From assembly GCA_046269235.1 (NCBI GenBank), contig JBJZOS010000003.1, positions 310,001-374,000 on the forward strand: a stretch of DNA of 64,000 nucleotides. Direction: 5' to 3'. The DNA comes from Soonwooa sp032078105 (GTDB lineage: Bacteria > Bacteroidota > Bacteroidia > Flavobacteriales > Weeksellaceae). Made by a program: the position numbers and the translations under genes. Every line of letters begins with the position of its first letter. Position 1 is the first letter of the stretch. The notes below the pieces were generated by a model. The model saw only the letters and a program-made list of their open reading frames with translations. It made no database searches and had not been told where the DNA came from. Positions 48,911 through 57,146 of the stretch are shown piece after piece.

Positions 48911-49015
48911 TAGGTTAGAAATCCAGCAAAAATACTTAAGCGATAACATTACTAATTTTTAGATTGATTAAAAAATGATTGTCCGCTTTATTACAATTCT
49001 AGTTTATAATAACAA

Positions 49016-49076
49016 TTGTCATTTCAACGATGCAGAATCTCTGGTATCCAGAAGACGCTTGGCTATGAAAGACAAA
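49016..49076. repeat. Imperfect palindromic repeat upstream of metB
   Basis: A 61-base imperfect inverted repeat: TTGTCATTTCA at the left meets TGAAAGACAAA at the right, with a central TCTGGTATCCAGA dyad. It resembles the GTCATTTCGA-type intergenic palindromes common in flavobacterial chromosomes. It lies 45 bases before metB, inside the 210-base gldC-metB spacer; the rest of the spacer is AT-rich without features. Confidence 0.45.
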
Positions 49077-49120
49077 CAGCGTATTATTAAAAACGAATAT
49101 TCAAAATTAAAAATAGTGTT

Positions 49121-50263
49121 ATGAAATTCAATACAAAAGTTATACACGGTGGTCAACAACACGAGCCACACACAGGATCGGTTAACGTACCTGTATTTTT
49201 AACATCAACATTTGCACAAGAAAGTCCAGGTCAACTAAAAGCTGGCTACGAGTATTCTAGAGGCGCAAACCCAACACGTCAAGCTTTGGAAGATGCTTTA
49301 GCTTCTATCGAAAATGGTGCGAGAGGTTTGGCTTTCGGATCAGGATTGGCGGCGATTGATTGTGTTCTGAAATTATTAAGTCCTGGTGACGAAGTGATTG
49401 CTGTTGACGATCTTTATGGTGGAACGTATAGAATGTTCACAAGATTATTTGACAAATATCAAATTAAATTCAGTTTTGTAAACTTTGACCAGGTTGACAC
49501 AATTAAAGATGTTATAACAGACAAAACAAAATTGATTTGGCTAGAAACGCCAACCAATCCTTTGATGAAATTGGTGGATATAAAAGCGGTAACCGATTTA
49601 GTAAAAGGAAAAAACATTTTGGTAGCTGTTGACAATACCTTTGCGACACCTTACATCCAAAGACCAATTGACCTTGGCGCTGACATCGTGATGCATTCTG
49701 CGACTAAATATCTAGGAGGACACTCTGACGTTGTTGCTGGTGCTTTGGTTGCAAAAACTCCTGAGTTGGGCGAGCAACTACACTTTATCCAATTTGCAAG
49801 CGGCGGAATTTTGGGTCCTCACGATTCTTATTTGGTATTAAGAGGTATTAAAACATTATCACTTAGAATGCAACGTCACAGCGAAAATGGTGTTAAAGTA
49901 GCTGAATTTTTAGAAAATCATCCTGCGATTGATAAAGTATTCTATCCTGGATCAAAAAATCATCCACAATACGAATTGGCTAAAAAACAAATGGCAGAAT
50001 TTGGAGGTATGGTTTCTTTCACTTTTAAATCAGGGAAAAAAGAAGATGCTGTTAAGTTTTTAGAAAATCTAAAAGTCTTTACACTAGCTGAATCTCTGGG
50101 CGGTGTAGAATCTCTTGCAAACCATCCTGCGTTAATGACGCACGCCTCTATCCCAGCTGAGAAACGTGCAGAACTTGGTATCACAGATGATTTGGTAAGA
50201 TTAAGTGCTGGTATCGAAGATATCGAGGACCTTATCGCTGATCTTGAACAAGCTTTGAAATAA
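49121..50263 (+). CDS. metB: Cystathionine gamma-synthase-type PLP enzyme
   Basis: A 380-residue Cys/Met-metabolism PLP enzyme. The PLP lysine lies in MHSATKYLGGHSDV, with RGANPTRQALEDALASIENGARGLAFGSGLAA at the cofactor phosphate site, VAVDNTFATPYIQRPIDLGAD and VRLSAGIEDIEDLIADLEQAL at the C-terminus. Length and sequence fit cystathionine gamma-synthase (O-succinyl- or acetyl-homoserine plus cysteine). Cystathionine gamma-lyase is the main alternative, since the two cannot be told apart confidently by eye. Single-gene unit; no SAM riboswitch is visible upstream. Confidence 0.88.
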   Translation: MKFNTKVIHGGQQHEPHTGSVNVPVFLTSTFAQESPGQLKAGYEYSRGANPTRQALEDALASIENGARGLAFGSGLAAIDCVLKLLSPGDEVIAVDDLYGGTYRMFTRLFDKYQIKFSFVNFDQVDTIKDVITDKTKLIWLETPTNPLMKLVDIKAVTDLVKGKNILVAVDNTFATPYIQRPIDLGADIVMHSATKYLGGHSDVVAGALVAKTPELGEQLHFIQFASGGILGPHDSYLVLRGIKTLSLRMQRHSENGVKVAEFLENHPAIDKVFYPGSKNHPQYELAKKQMAEFGGMVSFTFKSGKKEDAVKFLENLKVFTLAESLGGVESLANHPALMTHASIPAEKRAELGITDDLVRLSAGIEDIEDLIADLEQALK

Positions 50264-50362
50264 GTATTTAGTAGTTGGTTTTTAGCCAAGTGTTTAATAG
50301 ACGTCTGGTTGCGTGATTTTCGATGAAAATCGTATCAAACACAAGTTTTTTTATCATTAAAA

Positions 50363-50397
50363 CTTCTCGGTACATAATTTTTACTCGAAGTGACGAC
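50363..50397 (+). repeat. Short dispersed repeat, copy 2
   Basis: CTTCTCGGTAC, an AT spacer, then ACTCGAAGTGACGAC; the core is identical to the copy at 8810-8841. Just upstream (50317-50333) is a small GATTTTC/GAAAATC hairpin. Confidence 0.5.
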
Positions 50398-50449
50398 AAA
50401 CATAAAGAAAAGTGCTTTAATCCGAACTGAGATTAATTAATAAAATAAA

Positions 50450-50481
50450 ATCCCGAATCGATAATCGATTCGGGATCATTT
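50450..50481. terminator. Bidirectional terminator, metB and beta-helix gene
   Basis: ATCCCGAATCG pairs perfectly with CGATTCGGGAT around a 5-base loop. ATTTTT follows on the plus strand and TTTTATTTTATT on the minus strand, so it can serve metB and the minus-strand lipoprotein gene ending at 50538. Confidence 0.75.
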
Positions 50482-50537
50482 TTAAAGTAATATGAAGAAA
50501 AAAAAGCTTTTATGTTTAATTTCTAAAATAGGTTGGA

Positions 50538-51755
50538 TTAGTTACCAGCATCAGCTACGTCAAAGCTAGTAAGTCCTGTCCATCCTTTTGCCCAATCTGG
50601 CAATGCAGTACCGTTACCAGCACCTTTAGCATCAGCATTTTTTACGAAAGCTTTAGATAAATCTGGATTTGGGTTAGCAGTTGTTGCTTTAGCTTTCCAT
50701 TCTGTACCAACGTTTACAAAACGTATATTGTTAATTTTTGTACCGCTATTGAACCAAGTAAAAGTTCTATCTGTTTCGAAATCTAAACCTGTTTGGAAGT
50801 TTGCGATAACGATATTATCAAAATTACCTTGAGAGCCAGCTCTGATTTTCATCCCTTGAGATTCTGCACCTGCAGTATTTCCGATGAAAGTAGCATTTTT
50901 AACTGTTGGGTTAGATGCACCACCATTAGCACCATTAGTTGTGTTAGGATCTGTATCTTGACTATCTGCCTCGATACCTCTGTTACCAGGTTCAACAGCA
51001 CCCTTAAATGCTTTCATTCTTGCAGCATAAAGGAAATCTACTGTACCACTCCAGCTTTCTGTCCAGTCAAAAGAATCGTCTCCAACTCCTGTTACTACAA
51101 CGTGATCAACATTAACGTTACCACCAAACATTTCGATACCGTCATCAGCACCATTCGTTACATATACGTAAGAAACTGTTGTTCCGCTACCAACACCAAA
51201 TAATGAAAGACCGTTAAATTCTTTCTCTGGGTTGTATTTATAACCTGAATCTTTAATAACGACATACTTAATAACACCTGAGTTATCAGCTTTATCTGTA
51301 CCTCCGTATGTTAAATCTCCTAATTCTGAAGTTGAAGTTCCGGCAGCACTTCTGTTAGAAGGTGCATTACCTAAAACTACGATACCTCCCCAATGTCCTT
51401 GCTTATGCGCTGTACCTTCGAATACAACTGGCTTAGCAGCAGAACCGTTGATAAAAATCTTACCACCTCTTTCTACGATTAGATAATTAGCTCCTTCAGC
51501 TACTTTAATCTGTGTACCTTCTGGGATTGTTAGAGAAGCTCCCGCTTTAACAGCTACTTTACCTGTAATAGTATATACTTTAGCTGGATCTAATGTTACA
51601 TTTTTTGTAATATCACCTTTAAAGTTATTTGCATCGATACCAGAGTTATCAACTAGTTGAGGATCATCATTACTATCGCTACAAGATACAACCAAAGATG
51701 CTGTAGATGCTACTAATGATAAACCAAGAATAGCTTTTAAAAATGTTTTTTTCAT
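50538..51755 (-). CDS. Right-handed beta-helix lipoprotein
   Basis: A 405-residue lipoprotein (lipobox VVSC, about C25) with short repeated strands typical of a right-handed parallel beta-helix: GKVAVKAGASLTIPEGTQIKVAEGANYLIVERGGKIFINGSAAKPVVFEG, KQGHWGGIVVLG, VIKYVVIKDSG, VSYVYVTNGADDGIEMFGGNVNVDHVVVTGVGDDSFDWTESWSG. Such proteins are common behind TonB receptors in Bacteroidetes and may be surface ligand-binding partners; some databases label them, without good reason, multidrug transporters. It follows the TonB receptor gene after 30 bases, in the same direction, and should act with it. Ligand unknown. Confidence 0.82.
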   Translation of the reverse strand: MKKTFLKAILGLSLVASTASLVVSCSDSNDDPQLVDNSGIDANNFKGDITKNVTLDPAKVYTITGKVAVKAGASLTIPEGTQIKVAEGANYLIVERGGKIFINGSAAKPVVFEGTAHKQGHWGGIVVLGNAPSNRSAAGTSTSELGDLTYGGTDKADNSGVIKYVVIKDSGYKYNPEKEFNGLSLFGVGSGTTVSYVYVTNGADDGIEMFGGNVNVDHVVVTGVGDDSFDWTESWSGTVDFLYAARMKAFKGAVEPGNRGIEADSQDTDPNTTNGANGGASNPTVKNATFIGNTAGAESQGMKIRAGSQGNFDNIVIANFQTGLDFETDRTFTWFNSGTKINNIRFVNVGTEWKAKATTANPNPDLSKAFVKNADAKGAGNGTALPDWAKGWTGLTSFDVADAGN

Positions 51756-51785
51756 TTTACTTAAATTTTAAATATTTACTTTTAA

Positions 51786-54230
51786 TTATTTTGAAAATTT
51801 GTATGTTAAACTAAGGCCAACTTGACGACCTCTTGTATAATCTTTATGGATGAAAGTTCCTGAATCATTAATCTGCTCAATTTTAGAATGCGGATTTAGT
51901 AAATTCTTTCCACTAATCCCGATTCCTATTTGTTTTAGTGAAAAATTGATATTAACATCTAAAATATCTTTTGCAAGCTCATAGAAGTCTCCAACCTTAT
52001 TAGTCCCTATAGAGTAAAGATTTTTACCAACGCGAGAGTAAGAAACAACTAGATCAACGGTATTATCACCGCCCCACTTATAATTATACCCCACATTAGC
52101 ATTCGCTAAGAATTTTGCAACACCTTGCACATCATTTTCTAATTTGCTGAACTGTGCCGTTTTTCCGTTATTTTCTTTAGCCAGTTCGGTTTCATTTTTT
52201 AGCTCTTGTTTCGACTGCATAAATGTTCCGTTGACAAAGGCATAAATTTTTGACTTGTCCCAACTAAAGATATCTTTTCTAATTTCTGCTTCAGCACCAT
52301 AGATATAACCCCAATTTGCAATATTGAAAAACGTCATATCACTTGGAGAAGCAGAAGAATATGTGCTTCTACCAATTGGATTTTGGATGTATTTACCAAA
52401 AGCTGTCAAGGAGATGATCTCTCCAGTTTTCGGGAAAAATTCCCATTTAAGATCCGCATTATAATTATCAGAAGGATACAAATATGGATTACCATATACG
52501 TTAGCAGTTACATCATAATAAGCAATCGGTATCAACTCTTTTGGTTGAGGTAACGTATAGGTTTTAGAAGCCGAGAATCTCAAATTTTGTCGATCATTTA
52601 TGCTATATTTAGCATTAAGAGCTGGTAAAAACTTATTGTATTGTTTTTTTCTTGTACTATCATCTAAGATGTCTTTCCAAGCCATATCAAAATCAATATA
52701 GTCGAATCTACCACCGATTTGCAAAGTAAATTTATCTGAAAGATTCATATCAAAGTTTGCAAAACCAGACTGGATATTTCTTTTGATAGAATAATTACTT
52801 TTTTGAATATTATAAATAAAAAAACTATTGTTATAAGCATTAATAAAGGCATCAATATCTTGATAATTAACAGGTAGAGAGGTTGTAAAGTTCATCCCCA
52901 AAGTTGTTTGGTTAAACTGTCTATCCTTGTATGACCCGTCATAACCAACAACCAACTTATAATTTTGGTTAAACTTTTTAGTTAAATAAAGATGTCCTAG
53001 ATAGGTTTTATCTTTTAACTCATCAAAATATCTGTGATTACTAATTGCACTACTTGCCAATAATTCGTTAGTCTCTGCATTAATGGTATTCTGCATACGA
53101 TCTGGTCTTTTGCTATTCATTAGGTTAAATGCTAAAGCCCAATCTAAAGTCCAACTATCACTGATGTTATGATTTCCGAAAAGTTGATTAATCCAAGTGT
53201 CGGTTAGCTTGTTATCACCTCTATTAATAATTACATTTCTATCAACGTCGTAAGAATAACCTTTATAGATTTTTGCTTCTTGCTGAGATGAGTGTATGTA
53301 GTTAGTCGTAAGTTTTAATTTATTATTCGCGTTAATTTTATAATCAACATTCAATAACGCTGTTGTGTTTGTTTTATAATCTGACTTTTCAACGTTATAA
53401 TCTTTGTTAGCGTCACCGTTTGCAAAGTAGAAACCTTCTTTTCCGGTGCTGTACTCATAAGAATTATCAAATCCTGCATATCCAAACAACATAAACTTCC
53501 CTAGTCTAGCACCTCCTTCAAAATCCATACTGGTATTAAAAGGATTCTGAGCATTTTTAAAATTCCATTTCGTGGTGAAAGGATATTTATCATAAGGACT
53601 TCCTGTTCTATAAGTTGCCTCATTAAAACCAAAAAAACCTGGTCCACCATCTTGCATCTTAAAATTGGCTTTATCAAATGTCTGAAGATTGATAGAACTT
53701 CCTAAGCCAACTTTAAAATATGGTTTTCCAACGTGCGTTTTAGAAACAATATCAATATTAGCACCGCCAAAATCACCAGAAAATCTAGGGTTATACACTT
53801 TATCCAAAGAAAGATATTCAATCATGGAAGTCTTGAAAATCTCCAAATTAATATTCTTAAATTCTGGATTATCTGAAGGAATTTCAAGACCATTAAGCGT
53901 TGTACCATTATAACGATCTCCTAATCCACGAACAAAGATCTGCCCGCTTCCCTCCTGCTTTTGCGTACCTGTAGCCTTAGTAACAGCTGTAGCTACGTCG
54001 CCAACACCTTGTTTTTCTAATTGTACAGAACCAACTCGTTCTATAACTTCAACAGATTTTCTTTGTAAATTGATAAGGTTAGACTCTTTTCCTTTTTTGG
54101 TACTACCTTGGATGATGACACCTTCGATATTTTTTGTAGATTTAACAGTGTCGCTTTTTTGTTGAGCTAATAGCATTGTAGTACTTCCTAATAAGAATAA
54201 TACGCCGATGCTTAGTTTGTTGATTTTCAT
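51786..54230 (-). CDS. TonB-dependent outer-membrane receptor
   Basis: An 814-residue receptor with signal peptide 1-22 (TTMLLAQ). The plug starts early (KNIEGVIIQGSTKKGKESNLINLQRKSVEVIERVGSVQLEKQGVGDVATAVTKATG, GSGQIFVRGLGDRYNGTTLNGLEIPSDNPEFKNINLEIF), without a carboxypeptidase-like domain, and the barrel ends at VGLSLTYKFSK. The DRYNGTTLNGLEIPS region is the Bacteroidetes form of the plug loop. No SusC-type KxxGYG motifs are seen. It is first in a two-gene unit with the beta-helix lipoprotein. A 21-base palindrome at 54342-54362 upstream may be an operator. The substrate is not evident. Confidence 0.88.
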   Translation of the reverse strand: MKINKLSIGVLFLLGSTTMLLAQQKSDTVKSTKNIEGVIIQGSTKKGKESNLINLQRKSVEVIERVGSVQLEKQGVGDVATAVTKATGTQKQEGSGQIFVRGLGDRYNGTTLNGLEIPSDNPEFKNINLEIFKTSMIEYLSLDKVYNPRFSGDFGGANIDIVSKTHVGKPYFKVGLGSSINLQTFDKANFKMQDGGPGFFGFNEATYRTGSPYDKYPFTTKWNFKNAQNPFNTSMDFEGGARLGKFMLFGYAGFDNSYEYSTGKEGFYFANGDANKDYNVEKSDYKTNTTALLNVDYKINANNKLKLTTNYIHSSQQEAKIYKGYSYDVDRNVIINRGDNKLTDTWINQLFGNHNISDSWTLDWALAFNLMNSKRPDRMQNTINAETNELLASSAISNHRYFDELKDKTYLGHLYLTKKFNQNYKLVVGYDGSYKDRQFNQTTLGMNFTTSLPVNYQDIDAFINAYNNSFFIYNIQKSNYSIKRNIQSGFANFDMNLSDKFTLQIGGRFDYIDFDMAWKDILDDSTRKKQYNKFLPALNAKYSINDRQNLRFSASKTYTLPQPKELIPIAYYDVTANVYGNPYLYPSDNYNADLKWEFFPKTGEIISLTAFGKYIQNPIGRSTYSSASPSDMTFFNIANWGYIYGAEAEIRKDIFSWDKSKIYAFVNGTFMQSKQELKNETELAKENNGKTAQFSKLENDVQGVAKFLANANVGYNYKWGGDNTVDLVVSYSRVGKNLYSIGTNKVGDFYELAKDILDVNINFSLKQIGIGISGKNLLNPHSKIEQINDSGTFIHKDYTRGRQVGLSLTYKFSK

Positions 54231-54341
54231 TTTTACTTACTTACTTTTTTTCTTCGCTGACAAAGGAACTGAAGTATCGCAGGAGAAATAGTATTGAAAT
54301 ATTTAATTAAATTTTAAAAAAATATTAAGAAATTACACTTT

Positions 54342-54362
54342 ATGTTAAATTAATTTTAACAT
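54342..54362. promoter_or_regulatory. Palindrome in divergent receptor/sua5 spacer
   Basis: ATGTTAAAT-TAA-TTTTAACAT is an almost perfect 21-base dyad about 110 bases upstream of the receptor start and 150 before the YrdC gene. A TAAATTTG -7 box for the plus-strand gene lies at 54397-54404. The dyad is a candidate operator; its regulator is unknown, and the high AT content raises the chance of coincidence. Confidence 0.4.
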
Positions 54363-54512
54363 CTGAATTTCGCATAAACTTCCGTTCATTTATAGTTAAA
54401 TTTGCAGTATCAAAAACCAATCTTAGAAAATACAATTTTAATAAAAAGCCTATTGTTCAACAGTTTATAATTTTAAGCTTTTGTAACATTACAGATTAAT
54501 TCATTTTAAATC

Positions 54513-55067
54513 ATGAGCATAGAAAAAGCAATCGAATCTTTACAAAATGGAGGCACAATTCTTTATCCAACGGACACAATCTGGGGCATTGGGTGCGACG
54601 CAACTAATCCTCAAGCCATAAAAAAAGTGTTCGACATCAAACATCGCGATGCGAATAAATCCATGATTATTTTGGTCGAAAACGAAAAACGCCTACAAGA
54701 TTTGGTGGATGTTCCCGAGATGGCTTGGGAAATTATCGACCTCTCCGAAAAACCAGTTACTATTGTCTACGAATCGGCAAAAGGTCTTCCAAAAGAAGCT
54801 TTGGCTGCAGACGGATCCATTGGCATACGTTTGGTAAAAGATGATTTTTGTAAAAAATTAATTTCTAAACTTAATAAACCCATCGTCTCAACTTCAGCAA
54901 ATATAAGCGGTGACAAAAGCCCTCTTACATTCTCAGATATTTCTCAAGAAATAATTGATGCTGTAGATTATGCGGTCGAAGAAAACCGCGAAAAAATCTC
55001 TAAGTATTCTGGTTCTTCAGTCATTAAGATTTGGAAAAACGGACAAATTAAAGTCTTGAGAGAGTAA
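54513..55067 (+). CDS. L-threonylcarbamoyladenylate synthase (YrdC/Sua5)
   Basis: A 184-residue YrdC-type protein that should make threonylcarbamoyl-AMP from threonine, bicarbonate and ATP for the t6A modification of tRNAs reading ANN codons. Motifs: GGTILYPTDTIWGIGCDATNP near residue 13, KHRDANKSMIILVENE (KR-x-S-x-N region), KPVTIVYE, GSIGIRLVKDDFCKKLI and PIVSTSANISGDKSP. The STSANxSG motif and KR-type loop are those of TsaC/YrdC, so this is the better candidate for the essential enzyme than the YciO-like protein at 7020. The ATG follows a 100-base AT-rich leader. Confidence 0.92.
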   Translation: MSIEKAIESLQNGGTILYPTDTIWGIGCDATNPQAIKKVFDIKHRDANKSMIILVENEKRLQDLVDVPEMAWEIIDLSEKPVTIVYESAKGLPKEALAADGSIGIRLVKDDFCKKLISKLNKPIVSTSANISGDKSPLTFSDISQEIIDAVDYAVEENREKISKYSGSSVIKIWKNGQIKVLRE

Positions 55068-55220
55068 TTTAATTTTAAGCATTGAAGTTCAAATAAAATT
55101 TTTTATTTGATGCAAATACAAAACCTCCAATTTTAACAGTTGCGATATGCTGATGATCGAAATACAGTCCAAAGATTGGTCATTGTCATAGTCACATTTA
55201 TCTATAAAACACTTAAAAGT
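55068..55220. other. 3' flank of the sua5-type gene
   Basis: This 150-base stretch lies before the first terminator after the YrdC gene. It shows no protein-like frame. It may be an untranslated tail or hold a small RNA ended by the hairpin at 55221, but I see no promoter box to support the latter. Confidence 0.4.
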
Positions 55221-55250
55221 CAGACTAGCTATAGTCTGTCTTTTTTATTT
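55221..55250 (+). terminator. Rho-independent terminator
   Basis: CAGACTA-GCTA-TAGTCTG, a perfect 7-bp stem with a 4-base loop, is followed by TCTTTTTTATTTTT. It is the most likely end of the transcript from the YrdC gene. Confidence 0.75.
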
Positions 55251-55279
55251 TTATACTTCTCCTTGACTACTATTCAATA

Positions 55280-55353
55280 TTTTGTATCAATTCTTGATTT
55301 TATTAAAAATTGATACAAAAAACTTCAGGCGACACCTACGGTATCGCCTGAAG
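55280..55353. repeat. Two adjacent perfect hairpins
   Basis: TTTTGTATCAATT (55280-55292) pairs perfectly with AATTGATACAAAA (55308-55320). Two bases later CTTCAGGCGA (55323-55332) pairs perfectly with TCGCCTGAAG (55344-55353), loop CACCTACGGTA. On the minus strand the second is followed by TTTTTT, so it could be a terminator for a minus-strand transcript, yet no gene lies in that direction. The stretch to 55625 otherwise holds only a 29-codon frame. Confidence 0.6.
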
Positions 55354-55365
55354 AAAAAATAAACT

Positions 55366-55455
55366 ATGAAAAAAACTACTACTTTTTACTACCCAATAAA
55401 CTTTGATTCGTTAGCTTTTATTCGAGAAGATAATCACCATATCTGTACCAATTAA
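55366..55455 (+). CDS. 29-codon ORF after the hairpins, doubtful
   Basis: An ATG-started frame (MKKTTTFYYPINFDSL..., ending HHICTN) begins 12 bases after the second hairpin. It could be a leader peptide or chance. No family or secretion signal is recognised. Confidence 0.15.
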   Translation: MKKTTTFYYPINFDSLAFIREDNHHICTN

Positions 55456-55592
55456 GAAAATCTGCCATCGTTAACATCTATCATACTAATAAGTTATAGC
55501 AATTTGACATCATTGTCAACTTCCGCAAAAATTATCTGACAACATGACTTTTTCTTACTCAAAAAATGACCAATCATAATTACGGAAAGCCT

Positions 55593-55600
55593 TATCTTTG
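55593..55600 (+). promoter_or_regulatory. -7 box of the CCA-adding enzyme gene
   Basis: TATCTTTG matches TAnnTTTG exactly and ends 25 bases before the ATG at 55626. It lies inside the longest possible frame (from 55566), which supports the later start. It is part of a 13-base direct repeat, CGGAAAGCCTTAT, at 55583-55595 and 55615-55627. Confidence 0.6.
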
Positions 55601-55625
55601 CAAGCAAATATTTGCGGAAAGCCTT

Positions 55626-57050
55626 ATGAACGTTAACTTAACTCAGAACAAAAATTTAAAACTATTCAAAATTATTTCGGAAGTTGCCCATCGCAACAAT
55701 CAATCTGTCTATATAGTTGGTGGTTATGTTCGAGATTTGTTAATGAAACGCAAGGCGCCGACCGACATCGATTTCGTTACAGAATCTTCGGGGATACAGC
55801 TCGCAGAAAGCATCGCGAAAGAAATTAATCCTAAGCTAAAAGTTGCTGTTTTCAAAACTTATGGCACTGCAATGTTTCGCCACAACGACCTAGAACTAGA
55901 ATTTGTTGGCGCACGAAAGGAAAGCTATAGCGAAGACAGTCGCAAACCTTTTGTAGAAATCGGAACTTTGGAAGACGATCAAAAACGTAGAGATTTCACC
56001 ATTAATGCAATGGCGATTTCGCTTAACAAAGATAATTTTGGCGAATTAATTGACCCTTTCAATGGACTACAAGATTTAGAACAAAAAATCCTTCGCACCC
56101 CGCTAGAGCCTTTGCAGACTTATTCGGATGATCCGCTTCGTATGATGCGCGCTATTCGTTTTGCGTCAACACTTGGATTTAACATCGAAGAAAAATCTCT
56201 GGAAGCTATAAAAACTGAAGTTGAGAGAATCCACATCGTTTCCATGGAACGCATTATGGTAGAATTCAATAAAATTATGCTTTCCCAAAAGCCTTCTGTT
56301 GGATTAAAACTGTTGGAAGAAACTGGACTTCTTCAAATTATCTTGCCAGAATTAACAGTATTAAAAGGTATTGAAGATGTCGATGGACAAACGCACAAAG
56401 ACAATTTTTATCACACTTTAGAGGTTGTCGATAATATTTCTGAAAACACCGATAAGTTATGGCTGCGTTGGACCGCGCTACTCCATGACATTGGAAAAGC
56501 GCCAACCAAAAAATTTGTTGAAGGAACGGGTTGGACTTTTCATGGACACGAGTTTCTGGGTTCAAAAATCGTAAAGCATATTTTTAAACGTCTTAAACTT
56601 CCTTTAAATCAAGATTTAAAATATGTTGAAAAATTGGTCAGAATGCATGCACGTCCCATTGCTTTGGTAACGGACAATGCTTCGGATTCTGCGCTACGAC
56701 GTCTTTTGTTTGATGCGGGCGAAGATTTAGAAGACTTAATTATTCTTTGCAAATCTGACATTACAACTAAAAGTTATGCCAAGCAAACACGTTTTAAAAA
56801 GAACTTTGAATATGTTGCCGAAAAAATAAAAGAAGTCGAAGAAAAAGACCATATCCGAAACTTTCAGCCACCTATTTCGGGAGAAGAAATTATGGAAATG
56901 TTCAACCTAAAACCTGGTCGCGAAATTGGTATTCTGAAAGAAAAAGTTAAAGAAGCCATTTTGGAAGGTATTATTAGCAACGATAAAGAAGAAGCGCGTC
57001 ATTTTGTTATCAAAGAAGCAAAAACATTAGGGTTAAATTTGGTGTCCTAA
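55626..57050 (+). CDS. cca: CCA-adding tRNA nucleotidyltransferase with HD domain
   Basis: A 474-residue class II nucleotidyltransferase that builds or repairs the 3' CCA of tRNA. The catalytic motif is VYIVGGYVRDLLMKRKAPTDIDFVT (the two aspartates of DID). Then come RRDFTINAMAISL, the base-recognition region DPLRMMRAIRFASTLGF, and an HD metal-dependent hydrolase domain (ALLHDIGKAP near residue 290, HGHEFLGSKI). The ATG at 55626 (MNVNLTQNKN) is chosen because a promoter box lies inside the longer frame. Poly(A) polymerase is the alternative function. The fMet tRNA here lacks an encoded CCA, consistent with a need for this enzyme. Confidence 0.9.
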   Translation: MNVNLTQNKNLKLFKIISEVAHRNNQSVYIVGGYVRDLLMKRKAPTDIDFVTESSGIQLAESIAKEINPKLKVAVFKTYGTAMFRHNDLELEFVGARKESYSEDSRKPFVEIGTLEDDQKRRDFTINAMAISLNKDNFGELIDPFNGLQDLEQKILRTPLEPLQTYSDDPLRMMRAIRFASTLGFNIEEKSLEAIKTEVERIHIVSMERIMVEFNKIMLSQKPSVGLKLLEETGLLQIILPELTVLKGIEDVDGQTHKDNFYHTLEVVDNISENTDKLWLRWTALLHDIGKAPTKKFVEGTGWTFHGHEFLGSKIVKHIFKRLKLPLNQDLKYVEKLVRMHARPIALVTDNASDSALRRLLFDAGEDLEDLIILCKSDITTKSYAKQTRFKKNFEYVAEKIKEVEEKDHIRNFQPPISGEEIMEMFNLKPGREIGILKEKVKEAILEGIISNDKEEARHFVIKEAKTLGLNLVS

Positions 57051-57146
57051 ATCAATTTTTCGTCATTTCTTTTTTTATTAAATTTGAACTCCAATACTTA
57101 AAAAACTGAAAATATTGTTCTGTTTTAAATATAAAATTAAACGCTC

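Noticed and set aside
49121..50263. SAM riboswitch before metB
   Set aside because: The 210-base leader lacks the ordered SAM-I core motifs; only an imperfect palindromic repeat is present.
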